The position numbers and the translations under genes are program-made. From Streptomyces sp. VRA16 Mangrove soil (GTDB lineage: Bacteria; Actinomycetota; Actinomycetes; Streptomycetales; Streptomycetaceae): a stretch of DNA of 64,000 bases. Positions 8,077 through 15,855 of the stretch are shown in pieces; positions within the stretch are counted from its first letter, which is position 1, and each line of letters starts with the position of its first letter. The stretch is from assembly GCF_017377775.1 (NCBI RefSeq), contig NZ_JAFVLN010000029.1, forward strand, positions 1 to 64,000, written 5' to 3'. The notes beneath the pieces were generated by a model. It was not told the DNA's origin. It saw only the letters and a list, made by a program, of their open reading frames with translations, and did not search any database.

Positions 8077-9396
8077 TCAGGCGGCGGCGGTCACGGCCAC
8101 GGCCTGCGGCTCCTCCACCGGAGACGCGGTCGCGTTGTCGTAGGCCTCGCGGTCGAGGATCTTCTCGCGGGAGGCGACGATCACCGGGACCAGGGCCTGG
8201 CCCGCCACGTTCGTGGCCGTGCGCATCATGTCGAGGATCGGGTCGATCGCGAGGAGCAGACCGACGCCCTCCAGCGGGAGGCCGAGCGTGGAGAGGGTCA
8301 GGGTGAGCATGACCGTCGCACCGGTGAGACCGGCGGTGGCGGCGGAGCCGATCACCGAGACGAAGGCGATGAGCAGGTACTCCTTGACGCCCATCTGGAC
8401 GTCGAAGAAGTTCGCGACGAAGATCGCGGCGATCGCCGGGTAGATCGCGGCGCAGCCGTCCATCTTCGTGGTCGCGCCGAACGGGACGGCGAAGGAGGCG
8501 TAGTCCTTCGGAACGCCCAGACGGATCGCGGACTGCTGGGTGACCGGCATGGTGCCGACCGAGGAGCGGGAGACGAACGCCAGCTGGATCGCGGGCCAGG
8601 CGCCCTTGAAGAACTGGAGCGGGTTGAGCTTGCCCACGGTCGAGAGCAGCAGCGGGTAGACGCCGAACAGGACCAGGGCGCAGCCGATGTAGATGTCGGC
8701 GGTGAAGGTCGCGTACTTGCCGATCAGGTCCCAGCCGTACTGGACGATCGCGTTGCCGATGAGGCCGGCCGAGCCGATCGGGGAGAGCTTGATGACCCAC
8801 CACAGGGCCTTCTGCAGCAGCTCCAGGATGGACTCGGAGAGCGTGAGGACCGGGGCGGCCTTCTCGCCGACCTTGAGGATCGCGATACCGGCGACGACGG
8901 CGATGAAGACGATCTGCAGCACGTTCAGCTCGGTGAACGGCGTGATGACGTCGGTCGGGATGATGCCGGTGAGGAAGTCGATCCAGGAGCCCTGGGTCTC
9001 CGGCTTCGCGGCGTCCTTGGCCGACAGCGACGTGCCGTTGCCCGGGTTGGTGAGCAGGCCGATGGCGAGGCCGATGACGACCGCGATCAGCGACGTGATC
9101 ATGAACCAGAGGAGGGTGCGGCCGGCGAGCCGGGCCGCGTTGTCGACCTTCCGCAGGTTGGTGATCGACACGAGGATCGCGAAGAAGACCAGCGGGGCGA
9201 CGGCCAGCTTCAGGAGCTGGACGAAGATGCTGCCGACCTTCTCCAGGGTCGTACCGAGCCAGGACACGTCGGCGGTACGGGCGACGTAGCCGAGGACCAG
9301 ACCGACGACGAGGCCCAGCAGGACCTGCGCCCAGAACGGGATCTTCGGTATACGGAAGCCGGGCTTCTGCTCGGCTGCGGGGGTGTTCGCGGACAC
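8077..9396 (-). CDS. Dicarboxylate/amino acid:cation symporter (DAACS family)
   Basis: A 439-residue membrane transporter of the GltP/DctA/TcyP family. The serine-rich re-entrant loop is SRSSVGTMPVT, the central helix motif is TTKMDGCAAIYPA, and the second hairpin is DPILDMMRTATNV, all characteristic of the family. It imports dicarboxylates or amino acids with Na+ or H+. Starts at a GTG with GGAG eight bases upstream. A cysteine-containing leader peptide (9516-9617) is encoded just upstream on the same strand, which favours a sulfur amino acid such as cystine as substrate, as in TcyP relatives. That substrate is inference. Confidence 0.92.
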   Translation of the reverse strand: MSANTPAAEQKPGFRIPKIPFWAQVLLGLVVGLVLGYVARTADVSWLGTTLEKVGSIFVQLLKLAVAPLVFFAILVSITNLRKVDNAARLAGRTLLWFMITSLIAVVIGLAIGLLTNPGNGTSLSAKDAAKPETQGSWIDFLTGIIPTDVITPFTELNVLQIVFIAVVAGIAILKVGEKAAPVLTLSESILELLQKALWWVIKLSPIGSAGLIGNAIVQYGWDLIGKYATFTADIYIGCALVLFGVYPLLLSTVGKLNPLQFFKGAWPAIQLAFVSRSSVGTMPVTQQSAIRLGVPKDYASFAVPFGATTKMDGCAAIYPAIAAIFVANFFDVQMGVKEYLLIAFVSVIGSAATAGLTGATVMLTLTLSTLGLPLEGVGLLLAIDPILDMMRTATNVAGQALVPVIVASREKILDREAYDNATASPVEEPQAVAVTAAA

Positions 9397-9515
9397 GGAG
9401 GCACTCCAGTGAGGACGCGCGGGGTTTTCAGGGGGACGTACAGGAGCGGCGACCGCGAGATGAGGTCAACGGCGCCACTGCATCGGGCCGGGGCCGGCCG
9501 AAAGGGTCGTCGCGA

Positions 9516-9617
9516 TCAGGCGCGACAGGCCGCGGACATGCAGCGGCAGAGATCGACATGCAGGCGCTCCACGAGCGTGACGCCCATGGCCTTCCGGTGC
9601 GCTGCTGATGTCTTCAT
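9516..9617 (-). CDS. Cysteine-containing putative leader peptide upstream of the symporter
   Basis: A 33-residue frame (ATG at 9617, TGA at 9516-9518) ends LHVDLCRCMSAACRA. The HVDL-x-R-x-x-SAxCR pattern is that of the small putative leader peptides found in actinomycetes, often before sulfur-metabolism genes. Three Cys codons lie within the last ten positions. A shorter start at 9587 (23 residues) has GGAAGG upstream. The 119 nt between its stop and the symporter start contain a GGCCGGCCCCGGCC stem region that could form alternative structures. An inverted CTTTG/CAAAG pair (9640-9656) lies in the presumed promoter. Confidence 0.62.
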   Translation of the reverse strand: MKTSAAHRKAMGVTLVERLHVDLCRCMSAACRA

Positions 9618-9722
9618 GACAAGCACGTTAACACCAGCGCTTTGGGGATATCAAAGGGGTTCTTTGGGTCACGCGACGCGTACGTATGCCCCTTAAGCCT
9701 GATTTACCTTGAAAACGCAGGC

Positions 9723-9751
9723 GGCCCCGGCACCGATACGGTGCCGGGGCC
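9723..9751 (-). terminator. Rho-independent terminator after the DUF4229 gene
   Basis: A perfect 13-bp stem (GGCCCCGGCACCG at 9723-9735 with its complement at 9739-9751) has a 3-nt loop and, on the minus strand, is followed closely by a GTTTTC stretch. It lies downstream of the gene at 9805-10098. The rest of 9397-9804 holds the leader peptide, its promoter and this stem. Confidence 0.8.
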
Positions 9752-9804
9752 GGAGCCTGCTGTGACGTAACTTACGCGGAGCTCACACGGGGCTCACACG
9801 GGAC

Positions 9805-10098
9805 TCACGCACCCTGGGCGCGGGCGGCGTCGTCCGCCTCGTCCTCCATGGAGCGGTTGGCCTCCATGTTCGCCTTCGCGCGGTCGACGCGGGCGACGAT
9901 CTTCTCGGAGGCCCGGTCGCGCTCCCCGCGCAGCAGCACGAAGCTGAGCGGCGCCGAGATCACGAGGGCGAGCAGGGCGATCCACAGCCAGTACGAGCCG
10001 CCGATGCCGCTGGGGACGATGCCGACGGCGACGAGACCCCAGACGGCGAGGAAGCAGCCCACGAAGACCCCGAGACGCATCAGCGTGTAGCGGAACAT
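9805..10098 (-). CDS. DUF4229 small membrane protein
   Basis: A 97-residue protein with two predicted membrane helices (about residues 5-27 and 34-57) followed by a charged, helical cytoplasmic tail rich in Arg, Glu and Ala. The MFRYTLMRLG start and the layout match the actinobacterial DUF4229 family; its function is unknown. It follows the DoxX gene on the same strand but a terminator stem (10159-10194) lies between, so independent expression is likely. Confidence 0.82.
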   Translation of the reverse strand: MFRYTLMRLGVFVGCFLAVWGLVAVGIVPSGIGGSYWLWIALLALVISAPLSFVLLRGERDRASEKIVARVDRAKANMEANRSMEDEADDAARAQGA

Positions 10099-10158
10099 GC
10101 CAACCCACTCTTCCGTTCCGAAGATTCCGAAAAGGTTCTCTTATCGCTCTTACAGGAC

Positions 10159-10194
10159 GAGCGCTCCTCCAGTGAAGCACGCGGAGGAGCGCTC
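10159..10194 (-). terminator. Stem-loop terminator after doxX
   Basis: Perfect 12-bp arms, GAGCGCTCCTCC at 10159-10170 and its complement at 10183-10194, with a 12-nt loop. It lies 34 bp downstream of the DoxX stop on the minus strand. The following tail is only weakly U-rich. Confidence 0.65.
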
Positions 10195-10227
10195 GGAGTC
10201 GGCGGGGGCCACGGGCCCCGGATCGGC

Positions 10228-10797
10228 TCAGATCAGCCAGCGGTTCTTGCGGACGAGCGGCAGCCGGGCCCATGCCTTCCCGAGGCCGAAGTAGCTGCCC
10301 GCGCCGGTGGCCGCGGTGATCAGCAGCACCAGGGCGATCATCCAGTGGTCGTCCATGAAGGGGTTGGTACCGGGCCACAGGGTGACCAGCCACATGAAGG
10401 CCATCATCAGCGTGCCCGCGCCCGCGGCGACCCGCATGCCGATGCCGAGGATCATCGCGAGGCCCACCCCGAGCAGGCCGAGCATGAAGAGGGTGTCGAG
10501 CCACCAGGTGCCGGCGACCGAGTCAAACATGTGGGCGAAGGGGCCGGTGGTGCCGTGCAGCAGGAAGCCCTCGGTGGGGTGCCCGCCGTTCAGCCAGCTC
10601 CCGCTCGACGGGGTCGACTTCCCGAAGCCGAAGGTCTTGTCGAGGAACGCCCACAGGAAGTAGAAGCCGACCAGGACGCGGGCTGCGGCGAGCGTGCCAC
10701 GGGCGGCCGCCGAGCGGACGACGATGCCGTCCTGGCTGCCTGCGTGACGGCGCGGGGCACCGGCGGCGGTCCGGCGTTCCGGGGTGTGGAGAGCCAT
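10228..10797 (-). CDS. DoxX-like integral membrane protein
   Basis: A 189-residue protein with a basic N-terminal stretch (1-35) and four hydrophobic segments starting with AARVLVGFYFLWAFLDKTFG, as in DoxX/DoxD-like proteins. Family members are linked to redox processes such as thiosulfate:quinone oxidoreduction or oxidative stress defence, but substrates vary and none can be assigned here. The ATG at 10797 has a GAAGG site, so I prefer it to a longer start at 10842. A perfect GTGAAT-AC-ATTCAC palindrome (10833-10846) lies 36 bp upstream, over the likely promoter. Confidence 0.83.
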   Translation of the reverse strand: MALHTPERRTAAGAPRRHAGSQDGIVVRSAAARGTLAAARVLVGFYFLWAFLDKTFGFGKSTPSSGSWLNGGHPTEGFLLHGTTGPFAHMFDSVAGTWWLDTLFMLGLLGVGLAMILGIGMRVAAGAGTLMMAFMWLVTLWPGTNPFMDDHWMIALVLLITAATGAGSYFGLGKAWARLPLVRKNRWLI

Positions 10798-10832
10798 GGC
10801 GGGACCTTCTTCCGTAAGGCGTTCAGTCGCTC

Positions 10833-10846
10833 GTGAATACATTCAC
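10833..10846. promoter_or_regulatory. Perfect palindrome upstream of doxX
   Basis: GTGAAT and ATTCAC are perfect inverted halves around a 2-bp centre. The site lies in the AT-richer gap between the divergent doxX (start 10797) and GNAT (start 10944) genes. It looks like an operator for a dimeric repressor; no regulator gene is adjacent, so the protein would be encoded elsewhere. Confidence 0.5.
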
Positions 10847-10943
10847 AAGCTACGCCTCCGCTTTATCCGGTCCCTATGGCTGAAGGTCCCGAACCGGACG
10901 TCCGAACGTCACCAGTGGCCGCGCCCCGTCTACGCTCGCCCGC

Positions 10944-11501
10944 ATGCGCCACACGCACGACACGCACGACACGCACCAGGTTCCCCTGCACTTCGATCTC
11001 GACCCCTCCGTCACCCCCGCACTCCGCGACGGCGCGCTCGCCCTGTGGGCGGACGTCTCGAACGCGGGCGGGGCCGTCGGCTTCGTCCCGCCGGTCACCC
11101 CGGACGACATACGCCCCGAGCTGGTGAAGCACTTCGCGAGGATGGCGGAGGGCGGCACCCGGCTGCTGGTCGGCCGCACCGAGGACGGCGCCGTCGCGGC
11201 GACGGCGTTCCTCACGTACAACCCGCACCGCCTGATGAAGCACCACCTGTGGCTCTACACGGTGATGGTCCACCCCGCGCACCAGGGCAAGGGGTACGGC
11301 CGCGCGCTGATGGCGGCGGCGCAGGAGGCGGCCCGCGGCTTCGACGGCATCGAGGCCCTGCGCCTGACCTGCCGGGGCGGCACGGGCGCGGACACCTTCT
11401 ACGCGGCGTGCGGCTACAAGGAGGTCGGCCGCGTCCCGGGCGCGATCAGGGTGGCCCCGGGCGACGACCGCGACGACATCCACATGATGCTGCCCCTGTG
11501 A
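10944..11501 (+). CDS. GNAT-family N-acetyltransferase
   Basis: A 185-residue protein with the GNAT acetyl-CoA-binding core, seen as VMVHPAHQGKGYGRALM (motif A, near residues 109-125) followed by a conserved YAACGYKEVGR C-terminal strand and helix. Such enzymes acetylate small amines, antibiotics or protein termini; the acceptor is not visible. The N-terminus is His-rich (MRHTHDTHDTHQ). It is divergent from doxX and convergent with mqnE, with a shared bidirectional terminator between. Confidence 0.87.
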   Translation: MRHTHDTHDTHQVPLHFDLDPSVTPALRDGALALWADVSNAGGAVGFVPPVTPDDIRPELVKHFARMAEGGTRLLVGRTEDGAVAATAFLTYNPHRLMKHHLWLYTVMVHPAHQGKGYGRALMAAAQEAARGFDGIEALRLTCRGGTGADTFYAACGYKEVGRVPGAIRVAPGDDRDDIHMMLPL

Positions 11502-11511
11502 CACGCGCAAA

Positions 11512-11542
11512 GGCCCCGGTCCGCACGGAGCGGACCGGGGCC
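11512..11542. terminator. Bidirectional terminator between GNAT and mqnE
   Basis: A perfect 13-bp stem, GGCCCCGGTCCGC at 11512-11524 with its complement at 11530-11542 and a 5-nt loop, between two convergent stop codons. AAA precedes it on the plus strand, which gives U residues after the stem for the minus-strand transcript. Confidence 0.8.
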
Positions 11543-11562
11543 ACGGGCACAGCGGCGAGAAC

Positions 11563-12726
11563 TCAGACCCGCATGGGCTGCGGCGAGTCCCGGCGGGCCG
11601 GATCGGCACCCTCGTACTCGCGAATGATCTCGTAGCGGGTGTTCCGCTCGACGGGCCGGAACCCGGCGTCCCGGATGAGGTCCAGCAGGTCCTCGCGGGT
11701 CAGCTTGTTCGGCGTGCCGTAGTTGTCGGCGTCGTGCGTGATCTTGTACTCGACGACCGAGCCGTCCATGTCGTCGGCGCCGTGCTGGAGCGCGAGCTGC
11801 GTGGTGTGCAGACCGTGCATGACCCAGAAGCACTTCACGTGCGGGACGTTGTCGAACAGCAGCCGCGAGACCGCGAAGGTCTTCAGCGCCTCGGCGCCGG
11901 TGGCCATGGTGGTCCGCTCCTGCAGGCGGTTGCGGACCTTTCCGTCCTTCATGTCCACGAAGTCGTGCTGGTAGCGCAGCGGGATGAAGACCTGGAAGCC
12001 GCCGGTCTCGTCCTGCAGTTCACGCAGGCGCAGCACGTGGTCGACGCGGTGGCGGGGCTCCTCGATGTGCCCGTAGAGCATGGTGCTCGGGGTCTTGAGG
12101 CCCTTCTCGTGCGCGAGCCGGTGGATGCGCGACCAGTCCTCCCAGTGGGTGTCGTGGTCGACGATGTGCTGCCGGATCTCCCAGTCGAAGATCTCGGCGC
12201 CGCCGCCGGTCAGCGACTCCAGACCGGCCTCGATCAGCTCGTCGAGGATGTCGGAGGCCGACAGACCCGAGATCTTCTCGAAGTGGTGGATCTCGGTGGC
12301 CGTGAACGCCTTGAGCCCGACGTTCGGCAGGGCCTCCTTGAGCGCCTTCAGGGACCGCGGGTAGTAGCGCCACGGCAGGTTCGGGTGCAGGCCGTTGACG
12401 ATGTGGAGTTCCGTCAGGTTCTCCGACTCCATCGCCTTGGCGAGCTTGACCGCCTCCTCGATGCGCATCGTGTACGCGTCCTTCTCGCCCGGCTTGCGCT
12501 GGAACGAGCAGTAGGCGCACGAGGCGGTGCAGACGTTCGTCATGTTGAGGTGACGGTTGACGTTGAAGTGCACCACGTCGCCGTTCTTGCGGGTACGCAC
12601 CTCGTGCGCGAGGCCGCCGAGCCAGGCCAGGTCGTCCGACTCGTAGAGCGCGATGCCGTCCTCGCGGGACAGCCGATCACCGTCCCTGACCTTCTGCTCC
12701 AGCTCGCGCTTGAGCCCTGCGTCCAT
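11563..12726 (-). CDS. mqnE: Aminofutalosine synthase MqnE (radical SAM)
   Basis: A 387-residue radical SAM enzyme. The [4Fe-4S] triad is Cys66-x3-Cys70-x2-Cys73 in NVCTASCAYCSF. The enzyme adds the adenosyl radical to 3-[(1-carboxyvinyl)oxy]benzoate to give 6-amino-6-deoxyfutalosine, the second step of the futalosine route to menaquinone. MqnC is the close paralogue; length, the NVNRHLNMTNVC context and the neighbouring UbiX/UbiA/UbiD homologues favour MqnE. The ATG at 12726 has GGAGAGG upstream; a longer frame to 12828 is not conserved-looking. It lies 62 bp after the Lrp-type regulator on the same strand, so both may be cotranscribed. Confidence 0.92.
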   Translation of the reverse strand: MDAGLKRELEQKVRDGDRLSREDGIALYESDDLAWLGGLAHEVRTRKNGDVVHFNVNRHLNMTNVCTASCAYCSFQRKPGEKDAYTMRIEEAVKLAKAMESENLTELHIVNGLHPNLPWRYYPRSLKALKEALPNVGLKAFTATEIHHFEKISGLSASDILDELIEAGLESLTGGGAEIFDWEIRQHIVDHDTHWEDWSRIHRLAHEKGLKTPSTMLYGHIEEPRHRVDHVLRLRELQDETGGFQVFIPLRYQHDFVDMKDGKVRNRLQERTTMATGAEALKTFAVSRLLFDNVPHVKCFWVMHGLHTTQLALQHGADDMDGSVVEYKITHDADNYGTPNKLTREDLLDLIRDAGFRPVERNTRYEIIREYEGADPARRDSPQPMRV

Positions 12727-12788
12727 GCCCGTACCTCTCCTCAACTCAAGAGACCCATAAGAGTCGGGTCCACCGTACGCCCCGGGTC

Positions 12789-13244
12789 TCACACCTCTTC
12801 GGGAAGCTCCCCGACCCGGTTCTCCCACTTCGTGGAGAGCACGATCGTGGTGCGCGTACGGGACACACCCTTCGTCCCGCTCAGCCGGCGGATCGTCTTC
12901 TCCAGGCCGTCGACGTCGCTGGCCCGCACCTTGAGCATGTACGAGTCGTCGCCCGCGATGAACCAGCAGTCCTCGATCTCGTGCAGGTCCTTCAGGCGGC
13001 GCGCGACGTCCTCGTGGTCGGCCGCGTCGGAGAGCGAGATGCCGATCAGGGCGGTGACGCCGAGTCCGAGCGAGGCGGAGTCGACGGTGGCGCGGTAGCC
13101 GGTGATCACGCCGGCGGCCTCAAGACGGTTGATGCGGTCCGTGACGCTGGGTCCCGACAGGCCGACGAGCCGGCCCAACTCCGCATACGAGGCGCGGCCG
13201 TTCTCGCGCAGGGCCTGGATGAGCTGCCTGTCCACGGCGTCCAT
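12789..13244 (-). CDS. Lrp/AsnC-family transcriptional regulator
   Basis: A 151-residue protein with an N-terminal AsnC-type helix-turn-helix (residues about 1-60, YAELGRLVGLSGPSVTDRINRL) and a C-terminal RAM/AsnC ligand-binding domain that would form octamers. I start at the ATG at 13244 because MDAVDRQLIQAL is the usual N-terminus of the family; an ATG at 13262 would add six residues. Located directly upstream of mqnE, it may tune menaquinone synthesis to amino acid status. It is divergent from a 44-residue basic peptide gene. Confidence 0.88.
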   Translation of the reverse strand: MDAVDRQLIQALRENGRASYAELGRLVGLSGPSVTDRINRLEAAGVITGYRATVDSASLGLGVTALIGISLSDAADHEDVARRLKDLHEIEDCWFIAGDDSYMLKVRASDVDGLEKTIRRLSGTKGVSRTRTTIVLSTKWENRVGELPEEV

Positions 13245-13271
13245 AGGTCCAAAGCCTTTCATTGTTCAGCG

Positions 13272-13300
13272 TTGACGCGAGTTTACGTATAGAATCTAAG
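13272..13300 (+). promoter_or_regulatory. Candidate promoter of the 44-residue peptide gene
   Basis: TTGACG (13272-13277) and TCTAAG (13295-13300) are separated by 17 bp, resembling a housekeeping sigma promoter facing the small gene at 13380. The same AT-richer gap must also carry the promoter of the Lrp gene on the other strand. Confidence 0.35.
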
Positions 13301-13379
13301 GCGTGCGGGGCCAACACCCCACAATTTCTAAAGCTCAGTTTCCACAGCTTCGTCAGAGATCTTCAGGAGAGTCGTCACC

Positions 13380-13514
13380 GTGTTCACGATCGAGATGGCC
13401 TACGCCCGCATGCGCGCGATGCAGGACGAGGCCAATCGTTCCCGTGTCCACCAGCCCGCCACGACCGAGGCCCGCGCGGCGAAGAAGCCCGCCGCACGCC
13501 ACAAGAAGCGCTAA
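13380..13514 (+). CDS. Small basic protein of unknown function (44 residues)
   Basis: GTG at 13380 follows AGGAG at a normal distance, and a TAA ends the frame at 13514. The product begins MFTIEMAYARMRAMQDEANR and ends with a lysine/arginine-rich tail (AAKKPAARHKKR). The first half is helical and the tail could bind nucleic acid. The stop codon overlaps the stop of the convergent ubiX-like gene. I do not recognise a family; the good ribosome-binding site, promoter and codon bias argue that it is real. Confidence 0.68.
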   Translation: MFTIEMAYARMRAMQDEANRSRVHQPATTEARAAKKPAARHKKR

Positions 13515-14197
13515 TCCCGGCGCTCACGAGAGCCTCCCCCCAGCTCCCCCTCCCATCGGCGGTACAGCGTGTGCGGCACTCCTGCCGCGTCCAGCGCCCG
13601 CCCCGCGACGAAGTCCACCAGATCCTGGATGTGCGTCGCCCCCGCGTAGAACGCCGGTGAGGCGGGCAGCACGACCGCGCCCGCCTCGTCCAGCGACACC
13701 AGGTGCTTGAGCGTCTGCCCGCTCAGCGGCGTCTCGCGCACGGCGACGATCAGCGGCCGCCGTTCCTTCAGTGTCACGCTCGCCGCCCGCTGCAGCAGGT
13801 CCTTCGAGAGACCGAGCGCCACACCGGCCACGCACGCCGTCGAAGCGGGCACGATGATCATGCCCTTGACCGGGTACGACCCGGAGGACGGCCCGGCACC
13901 GAGGTCACCGGCCGGCCAGTACCGCACGTCGCTCAGATCGAGCCCGCCGAACGTCCCCGGCTTCCCGTCGGCGCCCCGCGCCAGCCACTGGGTGAGGTCC
14001 TCGTGCCAGTGCGCGTCCCGGAACGAGATACCGGTCTCGTCCAGGAGCGTGAGCCGCGAGGCCCGCGAGACGACCAGGTCGACGGCCTCACCGGCGTCGA
14101 TCAGCGCACGCAGCACGGACGCGGCGTACGGGGTTCCGGAGGCGCCGGACACCCCGACGACCCAGGGGATGCGGCTGCTTGCGTTGACGTGCTCCAC
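13511..14197 (-). CDS. UbiX-family flavin prenyltransferase (menaquinone pathway)
   Basis: A 228-residue flavoprotein beginning with IPWVVGVSGASGTPYAASVL, the FMN-binding N-terminus of UbiX/Pad1. It would prenylate FMN to make the cofactor needed by the UbiD-like decarboxylase at 15852-17312. The GTG at 14197 has GGATAGG nine bases upstream; longer starts add unrelated sequence. It belongs functionally with mqnE, mqnP and the UbiD homologue around it, although the rhomboid gene on the other strand separates it from the last two. The 3' end overlaps the small basic protein gene by 4 bp. Confidence 0.9.
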   Translation of the reverse strand: MEHVNASSRIPWVVGVSGASGTPYAASVLRALIDAGEAVDLVVSRASRLTLLDETGISFRDAHWHEDLTQWLARGADGKPGTFGGLDLSDVRYWPAGDLGAGPSSGSYPVKGMIIVPASTACVAGVALGLSKDLLQRAASVTLKERRPLIVAVRETPLSGQTLKHLVSLDEAGAVVLPASPAFYAGATHIQDLVDFVAGRALDAAGVPHTLYRRWEGELGGGSRERRD

Positions 14198-14274
14198 ACA
14201 CCCGAGCCTATCCGGCATGCTCAAGAGGGAACTTGAGCAGGGGCCGAGGGCGTTCTGCGAGTGGGGGGGACGAG

Positions 14275-14892
14275 ATGACGTACGAAACAGGGAAGCGCAC
14301 GGAGCAGCAGTGGAGCGCGGGCGATCGCGCACTCGCGGCCGGCAAGGTGATGGTCGGCTGGGTGGCCCTGCTGTGGCTGCTCGAAGTGATCGACGTGGTA
14401 TCGGGCCACGCCCTCGACAGCTTCGGCATACAGCCGCGCGAGCCCTCCGAGCTGATCGACGTCGTCCCGGCGTCCTTCATCCACTTCGGCTTCGCCCATG
14501 TCGCGGCGAACTCGATCCCGCTGCTGGTCCTCGGCTTCGTCGCCGCGCTCGGCGGCCTGCGCCGCTTCTTCCTGGCGTGCGCGCTGATCATCGTCGCGGA
14601 CGGCCTGGGCGTGTGGCTGGTGGCCCCCGACCACACCAACACGGCGGGCGCGTCGGGCCTGATATTCGGCCTGTTCGGCTTCGTGGTGCTGTCCGGCTTC
14701 GTGGAGCGCCGCCCGCTCGGCATCGTGGTCGGCCTGCTGATAGCCGCGTACTGGGGCACGACGTTCCTGGCCGGCCTCTCCCCCACGAACGACGGGGTGA
14801 GCTGGCAGGGGCATCTGATCGGGCTGATGGCCGGAGTGGCGGCGGCGTTCGCGCTGTCGCGCCGACGGCGCCCTCGGCTCCCGGCGGCCTGA
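14275..14892 (+). CDS. Rhomboid-family intramembrane serine protease
   Basis: A 205-residue polytopic membrane protein. The catalytic dyad is visible as Ser127 in GASGLIFG and His180 in WQGHLIG, and the oxyanion region as HVAANS near residues 75-80. About six membrane helices are predicted. It should cleave membrane-anchored substrates within the bilayer; substrates are unknown. The ATG at 14275 has a G-rich site upstream and avoids a Gly/Arg extension. It sits inside the menaquinone gene cluster in the opposite orientation to its neighbours, without an obvious pathway link. Confidence 0.9.
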   Translation: MTYETGKRTEQQWSAGDRALAAGKVMVGWVALLWLLEVIDVVSGHALDSFGIQPREPSELIDVVPASFIHFGFAHVAANSIPLLVLGFVAALGGLRRFFLACALIIVADGLGVWLVAPDHTNTAGASGLIFGLFGFVVLSGFVERRPLGIVVGLLIAAYWGTTFLAGLSPTNDGVSWQGHLIGLMAGVAAAFALSRRRRPRLPAA

Positions 14893-14952
14893 GGCCCCGG
14901 GGGGCGGCACCCACTCGGCGCCGCCACCCTCATCCGCGTACCGCGACCAGTC

Positions 14953-15855
14953 CTAGACCGTCAGGCCCCGCACCAGCAGATCGAGCAGCGCGCACACGAA
15001 GAGCGCGATCCCGATGAAGCCGTTGACCTGGAAGAACGCCCGGTTCAGGCGGGACAGGTCGTGGGGCTTGACGATCGAGTGCTCGTAGAGGAAGGCTCCC
15101 GCGACGATCACCAGGCCGACCCAGAAGAACGTTCCGGCATCGGTGACGAGGGCGTACCAGACGAACAGGGCCGTCGTCAGCGTGTGGCAGACGCGCGCGC
15201 CCCAGATCGCGGCCGGGATGCCGAAGCGGGCCGGGACGGACTTCACGCCGACCTCGCGGTCGGTCTCCACGTCCTGGCAGGCGTAGATGAGGTCGAAGCC
15301 GCCGATCCAGATGCCGACCGCGAGGCCGAGGATCACCGCGGTCCAGGACCACTCCCCCGTGATCGCGATCCAGGCGCCGATCGGGCCCATCGCCTGGGCC
15401 AGGCCCAGGATCGCCTGCGGGAAGTTCGTGAACCGCTTGCCGTACGGATAGACCACCATCGGGATCACCGCGATGGGGGCCAGGGCCAGGCAGAGCGGGT
15501 TCAGGAGCGCGGCCGCGCCCAGGAAGACGACCAGCGCGATGAGCGCGCCCGTCCACGCCGACTTCACCGAGACCGCGCCGGTGACCAGTTCGCGGTGGGC
15601 GGTGCGCGGGTTACGGGCGTCGATCTCGCGGTCGATGATCCGGTTCGCCGCCATCGCGAACGTGCGCAGGCCCACCATGCAGATGGTCACCAGGAGCAGC
15701 AGCCCCCAGTGGATGTTCTTGTCCAGCTCGAACATCGCGGTCAGGGACGCGATGTAGGCGAAGGGCAGCGCGAACACCGAGTGCTCGATCATGACCAGGC
15801 GCAGGAACGCCTTGGTCCGTCCCGGCTGCGGGATTGCTGCTGATGCGCTGCTCAC
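14953..15855 (-). CDS. mqnP: UbiA-like prenyltransferase MqnP (menaquinone pathway)
   Basis: A 300-residue membrane prenyltransferase with the two aspartate motifs of the UbiA family: NRIIDREID (Asn71-x3-Asp75-x3-Asp79) and DLIYACQDVETD further on. It attaches the polyprenyl chain to the dihydroxynaphthoate intermediate of the futalosine pathway. The GTG start at 15855 overlaps the TGA of the UbiD-like gene (GTGA), so the two are translationally coupled. The UbiD/UbiA pairing is the strongest argument for the menaquinone role over other UbiA members. Confidence 0.9.
   Translation of the reverse strand: MSSASAAIPQPGRTKAFLRLVMIEHSVFALPFAYIASLTAMFELDKNIHWGLLLLVTICMVGLRTFAMAANRIIDREIDARNPRTAHRELVTGAVSVKSAWTGALIALVVFLGAAALLNPLCLALAPIAVIPMVVYPYGKRFTNFPQAILGLAQAMGPIGAWIAITGEWSWTAVILGLAVGIWIGGFDLIYACQDVETDREVGVKSVPARFGIPAAIWGARVCHTLTTALFVWYALVTDAGTFFWVGLVIVAGAFLYEHSIVKPHDLSRLNRAFFQVNGFIGIALFVCALLDLLVRGLTV

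Noticed and set aside
11563..12726. Assignment as MqnC rather than MqnE
   Set aside because: Both are radical SAM paralogues, but the NVNRHLNMTNVC context, length and neighbours fit MqnE better; not fully excluded without a profile search.
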